Assembly: GCF_029168945.1 (NCBI RefSeq) | Contig: NC_083607.1 | Location: forward strand, 36,875,257 to 36,939,256 | Length of the DNA: 64,000 nt | Direction of reading: 5' to 3' | Source: Cannabis sativa | Taxonomy: Eukaryota > Streptophyta > Magnoliopsida > Rosales > Cannabaceae | In this document: positions 58,344 through 64,000 of the stretch, piece after piece | How positions within the stretch are numbered: position 1 is the stretch's first letter | Layout of the letters: each line of letters opens with the position of its first letter | Position numbers and translations under genes: made by a program | The notes under the pieces: model-generated | Databases searched by the model: none | The model's input: the letters and a program-made list of their open reading frames with translations, nothing else | What the model was told of the DNA's origin: nothing

Positions 58344-59377
58344 GAATCCTAACTTGGAATGTTAGAGGAAGTGGAGACAAGATGAAGAGAAAGGCAATCA
58401 AGGCTACAATCAGTAAGGTGAATCCGGATTTAGTGGTGTTACAAGAAGTGAAGAAGGCATCTGTTGACAGAAAGTTCATTGGCAGTATTTGGAGATCCCG
58501 GTTTAAAGCATGGATTTTGATGCCTGCCATAGGAAGATCAGGAGGCACGTTGGTAGTATGGGATACTAGAAGTATCAATGTGTTGGAGTCCATGGTCGGT
58601 GAGTTTTCCATTTCAGTATTAATTGAAGCAGAAGGTCGAAGACCGTGGTGGTTCTCGGGGGTCTACGGTCCATGTTCATATAAAGAGAGGTCAGTATTTT
58701 GGGATGAGATGGCGGGTCTAAGTGCAATTTGTGGTGATATGTGGTGTTTAGGAGGGGATTTTAATGTGGTTAGGAGAGTGCAAGAGAAACTTAATAGTAA
58801 CTCTTGGACTAAGAGTATGAAGATGTTTGATCAATTGGTGCGAGAATTGAAGTTAATGGACCCGCAGTTGAATAATGGAAAATTTACTTGGTCGAATTTT
58901 CGAAACAAGCCTATTTGCTGCAGGCTGGACAGATTTTTATTCACCAACAGCTGGAGTAATGCGTTCACTTTTGTGAGACAAGAGATGTTGGTCAGGATTG
59001 TTTCGGACCATAGTCCAGTTGTACTTGATTCTAATCCCCCTTCCTGGGGTCCTAGCCCTTTTCGCTTTGATAATCAATGGCTAGAGCACAGTATGTTCTC
59101 CAAGAATTTTGAGAGTTGGTGGCAGAAGGCTGAAGGAGCTAGTTGGGAGGGCACTAAGTTTATGAGTAAATTGAGGGAAGTCAAAGGCAACATTAAGGAA
59201 TGGAGCAAAAAGATATACGGTAATAAACACTTGACAAAAATTGCAATGGAAAGAAGACTGATGAAGCTAGACAGTTTGGAAGCCTCTGATGAGTGGAACC
59301 AATCATTAATGGAGGAAAGAAGGGCAATCAAAAAAGAATGGCAGCAACTGGTCTTCGAAGAGGAAAGAGGTGTATAA
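58340..59377 (+). CDS. LINE ORF2 N-terminal part: apurinic-type endonuclease (broken)
   Basis: L1 ORF2 nicks target DNA with an APE-like endonuclease and reverse transcribes at the nick. All usual endonuclease motifs are visible: TWNVRG (Asn7), LQEVKK (Glu36), VYGP (Tyr109), GGDFNVV (Asp140, Asn142), CRLDRFL (Asp197) and SDHSP (Asp223, His224). A helical linker follows. A TAA at 59375 stops it, but the frame resumes with KSKCKWAKEGDANSRFFHN, the standard lead-in to the reverse transcriptase, so the stop is a mutation. The Copia LTR interrupts at 59465. The start ATG overlaps the previous stop by four bases (ATGA). Confidence 0.85.
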   Translation: MRILTWNVRGSGDKMKRKAIKATISKVNPDLVVLQEVKKASVDRKFIGSIWRSRFKAWILMPAIGRSGGTLVVWDTRSINVLESMVGEFSISVLIEAEGRRPWWFSGVYGPCSYKERSVFWDEMAGLSAICGDMWCLGGDFNVVRRVQEKLNSNSWTKSMKMFDQLVRELKLMDPQLNNGKFTWSNFRNKPICCRLDRFLFTNSWSNAFTFVRQEMLVRIVSDHSPVVLDSNPPSWGPSPFRFDNQWLEHSMFSKNFESWWQKAEGASWEGTKFMSKLREVKGNIKEWSKKIYGNKHLTKIAMERRLMKLDSLEASDEWNQSLMEERRAIKKEWQQLVFEEERGV

Positions 59378-59464
59378 TTGAAATCAAAATGCAAATGGGC
59401 TAAGGAAGGCGATGCAAATTCAAGATTCTTTCATAATCTGCTGAATGCAAGGTGTAGAAAATAG

Positions 59465-59593
59465 TGATTCGAATTGTATGTTGATTTCATAGAATAATAC
59501 ATATTTATATACAGAGTTAGGAGACTAAATATCTACTAAATATCTACTAAATATCTAACTCTCTTACAGCTAATATACACCTAATATCTAACA
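59465..59593 (-). repeat. 3' LTR of Copia copy II, 129 bp
   Basis: On the minus strand TGTTAGATATTAGGTG ... CAATTCGAATCA. It contains a TATATAAATAT box (59501-59511) and three tandem TAGATATTTAG units. The size agrees with the 131-bp LTR of copy I. Very short for an element with full coding capacity. The other LTR is needed to confirm the right boundary. Confidence 0.75.
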
Positions 59594-59612
59594 CTCCCCC
59601 TCAAGCTGGAGC
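59594..59612 (-). other. Polypurine tract of Copia copy II
   Basis: Minus-strand CCAGCTTGAGGGGGAG directly before the LTR. The polyprotein stop codon TGA (59601-59603) lies within it, so coding runs to within eight bases of the LTR. Confidence 0.8.
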
Positions 59613-61457
59613 ATAGATGTTAATCATGCCCAGCTTGTTACAAAGATAATCAACCCGCACCCCATTCAAAGCCTTTGTAAAAATATCTCCTAGTTGTTCT
59701 CCGGTCTTCACATATCCTGTGGAGATCAGACCTTGTTGAATTTTCTCACGAACAAAATGACAATCAATCTCAATGTGCTTAGTTCGCTCGTGGAATACGG
59801 GATTCGAGGCAATATGAAGAGCAGCTTGATTATCACACCATAATTTTGCTGGAATAGAAGTCTTAAACCCAAATTCAGTCAAAAGCTGATAAATCCATAT
59901 TACCTCACACACAGACTGGGCCATAGCTCTATATTCTGATTCAGCACTGGATCTAGATACAACATTTTGTTTCTTACTCTTCCAAGAGACCAGATTGCCC
60001 CCAACAAATACACAATATCCTGAAGTGGATCGTCTATCTACCTTGGAGCCTGCCCAATCTGCATCAGAAAAACACTCAATCTGGGTATGTCCATGATCCT
60101 TGTAAACTATACCTCGTCCTGGTGCTCCTTTTAAATAACATAAAATTTGTTCTAATGCTGCCCAATGATGAATTGTTGGAGAAGACATGAACTGACTGAT
60201 AACACTAACCGGGAATGCAATATCTGGACGAGTCACAGTTAAATAATTCAACTTTCCAACTAACCTGCGATATTTCTCAGGATCTTCAAATGGTTTCCCA
60301 TCACGTGTAAGATGCACAGCTGGATTCATTGGAGCATTGCAGGGTTTTGATCCCAATTTTCCTGTCTCAGTTAGCAAATCAAGTACATACTTTCTTTGAG
60401 ACAGAAAAATACCTTGTTTACTCCGAGTAACTTCAATCCCCAAGAAATACTTGAGCTCCCCTAAATCTTTCGTGTTAAACTGGGTGTGAATGAAAGACTT
60501 AAGGGATGAGATGCCTTCAGTATCACTTCCAGTAATAACGATGTCATCAACATACACCACTAACAAAATGATACCAACAGTTGATCTTTTATAAAACACA
60601 GAATGATCTGACTTACTTTTCAACAAACCAAACTTCTCAACAGCCTGACTAAATTTACCAAACCAAGCACGAGGGCTTTGTTTCAATCCATATAAAGATT
60701 TGCGAAGATGACAAACTCGCCCTAACTCCCCCTGAGCAACAAACCCAGGAGGTTGCTCCATATATACTTCTTCCTCAAGATCTCCATGAAGAAAAGCATT
60801 TTTAATATCAAGCTGATGCAAAGGCCAATGATGAGTAGCTGCCATGGAAATGAACAGTCGAACAGATGTGAGTTTAGCAACAGGAGAAAAAGTATCACAA
60901 TAGTCCACTCCATAGGTTTGAGCATAACCCTTGGCAACAAGACGGGCCTTTAAGCGAGCAACTGTGCCTTCTGGATTGAATTTAACCGTGAACACCCATT
61001 TACACCCGATGGCCTGTTTTCCGGAAGGTAAATCAACCAAGACCCAAGTACCATTCGCAACCAAAGCATTCATCTCTTCTATCATTGCAGCAAGCCAACC
61101 AGGATGAGACATCGCTTCTCGAACAGTTTTAGGAATAGTGATAGAATCAAGAGAAGCAATAAAAGAACAAGAAGAAGATGAGAGATGATTATAAGACACA
61201 AAAGAAGTAATAGGAAAAGTACATTGGCGTTTACCTTTACGTAGTGCAATGGGAAGATCATCTGAGATTTCCGGATCTGATGACGAAGATGCAGGTGCAG
61301 GACATGAAACAGGAGGTGGAGGAGGGGGGCGCCTGGTGTACACTATAGGAGGCCGAGGGAGTGGTGGAGGTGGTAGAGGTGGTGGAGGTGGTGGAGGTGT
61401 AGACACGTGGGGGTGACGACCGAGGCGAGGTGAAGGAACTAGAGACCCGCCGAACAT
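59601..61457 (-). CDS. Copia polyprotein, second part: reverse transcriptase and RNase H
   Basis: A 618-residue frame. It opens with a polyproline linker (about residues 20-50) and DLPIALRKGKRQC. The reverse transcriptase follows (about 120-370): KARLVAKGYAQ, LDIKNAFLHGDLEEEVYMEQ, YGLKQSPRAW and the catalytic YVDD at residues 302-305. RNase H (about 460-600) has SDADWAGS, SAESEYRA and the DNQAALHIASNP region. It makes cDNA from the element RNA and removes the RNA strand in virus-like particles. Reading would normally be continuous with the upstream frame. The two overlap at 61439-61457 and are one base out of register, consistent with a single-base deletion in or near the overlap. Conserved catalytic residues look intact. 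Confidence 0.9.
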   Translation of the reverse strand: MFGGSLVPSPRLGRHPHVSTPPPPPPPLPPPPLPRPPIVYTRRPPPPPPVSCPAPASSSSDPEISDDLPIALRKGKRQCTFPITSFVSYNHLSSSSCSFIASLDSITIPKTVREAMSHPGWLAAMIEEMNALVANGTWVLVDLPSGKQAIGCKWVFTVKFNPEGTVARLKARLVAKGYAQTYGVDYCDTFSPVAKLTSVRLFISMAATHHWPLHQLDIKNAFLHGDLEEEVYMEQPPGFVAQGELGRVCHLRKSLYGLKQSPRAWFGKFSQAVEKFGLLKSKSDHSVFYKRSTVGIILLVVYVDDIVITGSDTEGISSLKSFIHTQFNTKDLGELKYFLGIEVTRSKQGIFLSQRKYVLDLLTETGKLGSKPCNAPMNPAVHLTRDGKPFEDPEKYRRLVGKLNYLTVTRPDIAFPVSVISQFMSSPTIHHWAALEQILCYLKGAPGRGIVYKDHGHTQIECFSDADWAGSKVDRRSTSGYCVFVGGNLVSWKSKKQNVVSRSSAESEYRAMAQSVCEVIWIYQLLTEFGFKTSIPAKLWCDNQAALHIASNPVFHERTKHIEIDCHFVREKIQQGLISTGYVKTGEQLGDIFTKALNGVRVDYLCNKLGMINIYAPA

Positions 61458-63787
61458 GTAGCAGGCGCATAGGATGTGACAGAATAAACCAACAAATCAT
61501 CATCCTCCCCCTGACTAGTAGAAGTAGTGGAAGATGAAAAATAAGGTGTATTTTCTACAAAAGTAACATCAATAGAAACAAGATATTTGTTGAGATCAGG
61601 ACAATAACACCTATACCCTTTCTGAAGACGAGAATAACCAAGAAAGACACACTTTAGTGCCTTAGGGTCTAATTTGGTGACAGATGGACGGACATCGCGA
61701 GCAAAACAAACACTACCAAACACTCGCGGAGCAACTGGAAATAATGACTTATGAGGAAAAAGAATTTTAAATGGAATTGCACCATTAAGAACAGAGGATG
61801 GCATGCGATTAATAAGAAAGCATGCCGTGGAAACTGCATCGGCCCAAAAAGGTTTAGGGACTTTCATTTGAAACAAGAGAGCACGTGCAGTTTCAAGAAG
61901 ATGTCTGTTTTTACGTTCTGCAACACCATTCTGAGGTGCCGTATCAACACAAGAAGTTTCATGAAGCATGCCATTAGAGGTCATATAAGATTGAAATTGA
62001 GTAGACATGTACTCTTTGGCATGATCACTTCTCAAAGTACGAATAGATACATTAAATTGAGTTTGAATCTCAGCACAAAAAGCACAGAATATAGAAAACA
62101 ACTCAGAACGATTTTTCATTAAATATAACCAAGTTACACGAGAATAATCATCCACAAAAGTAACAAAATACCTGAATCCAGGTTGAGACAAAATAGGAGA
62201 AGGACCCCAAACATCAGAATGAACTAACTCAAAAGGAACACTAGCACGTTTATTGACACGTGGACTCAAACTAACACGATGATGTTTGGCAAACTGACAT
62301 GACTCACAATCTAACGAAGATAAACTACGATATTGGGGACACAGTTTCTTGAGCAAAGGAAGGGATGGATGACCTAAACGACAATGAGCCTCAAAAGCGG
62401 AAGCAACACTCGAACAAGCAATAGAGGTTGGTGGAAGTGGGTCAAGAACATACAAGCCACCAGATTCATGTCCTTTACCAATAATCTTCTTCGTCACAAG
62501 ATCCTGAAACAAACAATGATCAGGAAAGAATGAGATGCAACAATTTAGATTACGAGTGAGTTGACTAACAGAAAGCAAATTAAAGGACAAATCAGGTAAA
62601 TGTAAGACTGATGACAAAGATAGCATAGGTGTAGGAACAATAGTGCCAGATCCAAGAACAGAAGCTGTTGACCCATCAGCTAAGGTGACAACAGAAGTGG
62701 GACTATGAGACTGAAAAGTGGAAAAGAGACGGGAATTACCTGTCATATGATCTGTGGCACCAGAATCAATGACCCATTTTGAGGATTTGGAAAGAAGGCA
62801 TGCATTAGAGTTACCTGATTCAGCAATCGCAGTGACAGAAGAAGATGAAGACTTAAGTGTTTCCTGATACCTTGAGAACTTGGCAAATTCATCAGCAGAA
62901 ATAAGGACCGATTTGTCAGATGCATCACTAGTGCTTGCAATATTGGCAGAGTGTTGTTGTCGATTCTTAAATTGTAACTTCCTACACTCAAACTTGGTGT
63001 GGCCTGGTTTCTTACAATAATTGCACATGATGCTCCCAGAATTTGGTGTGCGGTTATCAGGTCCTTGTGAATTACCTCCTTTAAATCCACTTGGAGTAGA
63101 GTTTCTTTCCTGTGCATTATTACGACTCACCAAGTGCGCTATTCGGAGGAGTTGAAGAGGTAGTCTCGTGCGAAGAACACGAGTAAACACATCTTGTAAA
63201 GAGGAGACATCAGAACCAGAGAGAACTTGTGACTTTGCAGAGTCAAATTCAGATGAGAGTCCTGCAAGAAAACTCATAATAGCCATCTGTTCTCGTTGGC
63301 GCTGTTGAACTTTTACATCAGGACTAAACGGTAATAGCACATTAAGTTCTTCATATGTTTTCTTGAAAGCCATAAAATAATTCATAAGAGACTTATTTTG
63401 TTTCTCCGCGCGATAAAAAGCTTTGCAACCATCATATATGCGAGATATGTTGTCTTTGCCAGAATACAAAAACTCCAAGTAACCCATTAGTTCTTTAACC
63501 AATTCACAATGATTAATCAAACTAATTACCTCATTATCGATAGAATTTCGAATTTGAAGGAACAAGCGAGCATCCTCACGGAGCCATATTTTCCTTGAAT
63601 CGTTTGTTTCTTCAGGAGGATCGTCAGTCAAGTGATCATCTTTGTCAATACTCCTCAAATACAGTCGAATCGTCTTACTCCATTCCAAATAATTCGAACC
63701 AATCAACTTATGATCCGTGATTTTAGACATCACGGGAACAACATCAGAAACAACAACTGATTTTGAATCTAATCTTATCTCTGCCAT
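61439..63787 (-). CDS. Copia polyprotein, first part: gag, protease, integrase
   Basis: 782 residues from MAEIRLDSKS; an ATG 27 codons upstream would add a hydrophobic stretch not usual for gag, so the inner ATG is preferred. The gag N-terminus has GSNYLEWSKTIRLYL. The zinc knuckle CNYCKKPGHTKFEC is at about 255-268. The protease WVIDSGATDHM is at about 338, active site Asp341. The pre-integrase part has HCRLGHPSL and CESCQFAKHH. The integrase catalytic triad is Asp525 (HSDVWGP), Asp588 (RSDHAKEY) and Glu624 (NGVAERKN), with 35 residues between the last two. The frame ends shortly after DLLVYSVTSYAPATC because of the frameshift described for the downstream part. Apart from that it looks functional. 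Confidence 0.92.
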   Translation of the reverse strand: MAEIRLDSKSVVVSDVVPVMSKITDHKLIGSNYLEWSKTIRLYLRSIDKDDHLTDDPPEETNDSRKIWLREDARLFLQIRNSIDNEVISLINHCELVKELMGYLEFLYSGKDNISRIYDGCKAFYRAEKQNKSLMNYFMAFKKTYEELNVLLPFSPDVKVQQRQREQMAIMSFLAGLSSEFDSAKSQVLSGSDVSSLQDVFTRVLRTRLPLQLLRIAHLVSRNNAQERNSTPSGFKGGNSQGPDNRTPNSGSIMCNYCKKPGHTKFECRKLQFKNRQQHSANIASTSDASDKSVLISADEFAKFSRYQETLKSSSSSVTAIAESGNSNACLLSKSSKWVIDSGATDHMTGNSRLFSTFQSHSPTSVVTLADGSTASVLGSGTIVPTPMLSLSSVLHLPDLSFNLLSVSQLTRNLNCCISFFPDHCLFQDLVTKKIIGKGHESGGLYVLDPLPPTSIACSSVASAFEAHCRLGHPSLPLLKKLCPQYRSLSSLDCESCQFAKHHRVSLSPRVNKRASVPFELVHSDVWGPSPILSQPGFRYFVTFVDDYSRVTWLYLMKNRSELFSIFCAFCAEIQTQFNVSIRTLRSDHAKEYMSTQFQSYMTSNGMLHETSCVDTAPQNGVAERKNRHLLETARALLFQMKVPKPFWADAVSTACFLINRMPSSVLNGAIPFKILFPHKSLFPVAPRVFGSVCFARDVRPSVTKLDPKALKCVFLGYSRLQKGYRCYCPDLNKYLVSIDVTFVENTPYFSSSTTSTSQGEDDDLLVYSVTSYAPATCSAGL

Positions 63788-64000
63788 AATCTCAAAAACA
63801 AACACAAAGGACAGAGAAAAAGAACAAAAGAACACCAAGGAATGAACACCCAAACACGAAGAAGACAAACAAACACCGAATTACAACCTAGAACAGATGC
63901 GAGTGGGCTTAGAAGAACCCAGTGAAGAATCGGCAACAGACCGCCGTCGAAGGCGCCGTCACACGCGCCTCTACGCGCCGGCGCGTGAGCCCCACGCGCA
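63788..64000 (-). other. 5' leader of Copia copy II
   Basis: Non-coding sequence upstream of gag, purine/C-rich, becoming very GC-rich at 63940-64000 (CGCGCCTCTACGCGCCGGCGCGTG). PBS and 5' LTR are not reached. No gene. Confidence 0.6.

Larger units (their letters stand above)
55345..59464 (+). mobile_element. L1-type LINE, interrupted by a Copia element
   Basis: A plus-strand non-LTR retrotransposon with three successive frames (55378-57591, 57592-58343, 58340-59377). It breaks at 59464, where a Copia LTR begins just after SRFFHNLLNARC, the lead-in to the reverse transcriptase. The reverse transcriptase should therefore lie beyond 64000 on the far side of the Copia. The 5' boundary against Copia copy III lies between about 55325 and 55377. 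Confidence 0.82.
59465..64000 (-). mobile_element. Nearly intact Copia element (copy II); 5' LTR beyond window
   Basis: Minus strand. 3' LTR 59465-59593, polypurine tract 59594-59612, polyprotein in two overlapping frames (63787-61439 and 61457-59601) and a 5' leader at 63788-64000. All Copia domains are in canonical order (gag, protease, integrase, reverse transcriptase, RNase H), with one frameshift. It sits inside the LINE; the candidate target duplication is AATAG (59460-59464), its partner outside. The sequence looks Ivana/Oryco-like to me, but that is an impression. It is clearly the same family as copy I at 49441-53335. Confidence 0.92.

Noticed and set aside
61751..62122. 123-codon plus-strand frame opposite the Copia integrase
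   Set aside because: Shadow of the well-supported minus-strand polyprotein.
1..64000. tRNA, rRNA or organelle-derived inserts
   Set aside because: None recognised by eye; the PBS sites are the only tRNA-complementary stretches noticed. A tRNA-finding program would settle it.

Overview
This is plant nuclear DNA, almost certainly from a eudicot. It is AT-rich, packed with nested LTR retrotransposons, and contains a host gene with small exons and GT-AG introns. I cannot name the species. Nearly everything is transposable element; the one host gene I recognise is a partial TAM41-type mitochondrial phosphatidate cytidylyltransferase (CDS 46705-49163, 7 coding exons visible). Its next intron is filled with transposons to the end of the window.

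Left part (1-20005): three minus-strand copies of one Copia family with about 1.9-kb LTRs (TGTTGG...CCAACA; the start resembles Angela/BARE-type LTRs). Outer element 0 (5' LTR 18093-20005) was hit by complete element 2 (7081-17283, TSD TATAT) and by element 1 (5' LTR 3081-4972, the rest off the left edge). Interiors consist of a 3-kb AT-rich leader, a patch of conserved small hairpins, and a decayed pol. None encodes a usable polyprotein, yet the two LTRs of element 2 differ at only about five sites.

Middle (20006-36104): the 3' end of a Ty3/gypsy Tat/Retand-like element on the plus strand. It carries a spliced antisense gene (minus, 22453-20012) and a 3' LTR (23413-23593 plus 35541-36104). 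Plus-strand Copia element 3 (23594-35535, perfect TSD CAAAG) split that LTR, and a solo LTR (23742-25635, perfect TSD GTCCA) later landed in element 3's own 5' LTR.

Scrambled zone (36105-45480): AT-rich spacer, two nearly identical inverted pieces of another antisense-type gene (37857-38328 and 42009-42479), broken pieces of one unclassified LTR, two pieces of a MULE transposase in opposite orientations, a Tat integrase C-terminus, an intact hAT-type MITE (40903-41440, TSD ATATTTTC), tandem repeats, a broken GRF zinc-finger gene and a LINE RNase H fragment.

Right part (45490-64000): the TAM41-like gene, then in its intron a decayed Copia (49441-53335), an LTR/PBS remnant fused head-on to another Copia fragment (53336-55340), and a plus-strand L1-type LINE with three successive ORFs (55378-59377). 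The LINE is interrupted by a young, nearly intact Copia with very short LTRs (59465 to beyond 64000).
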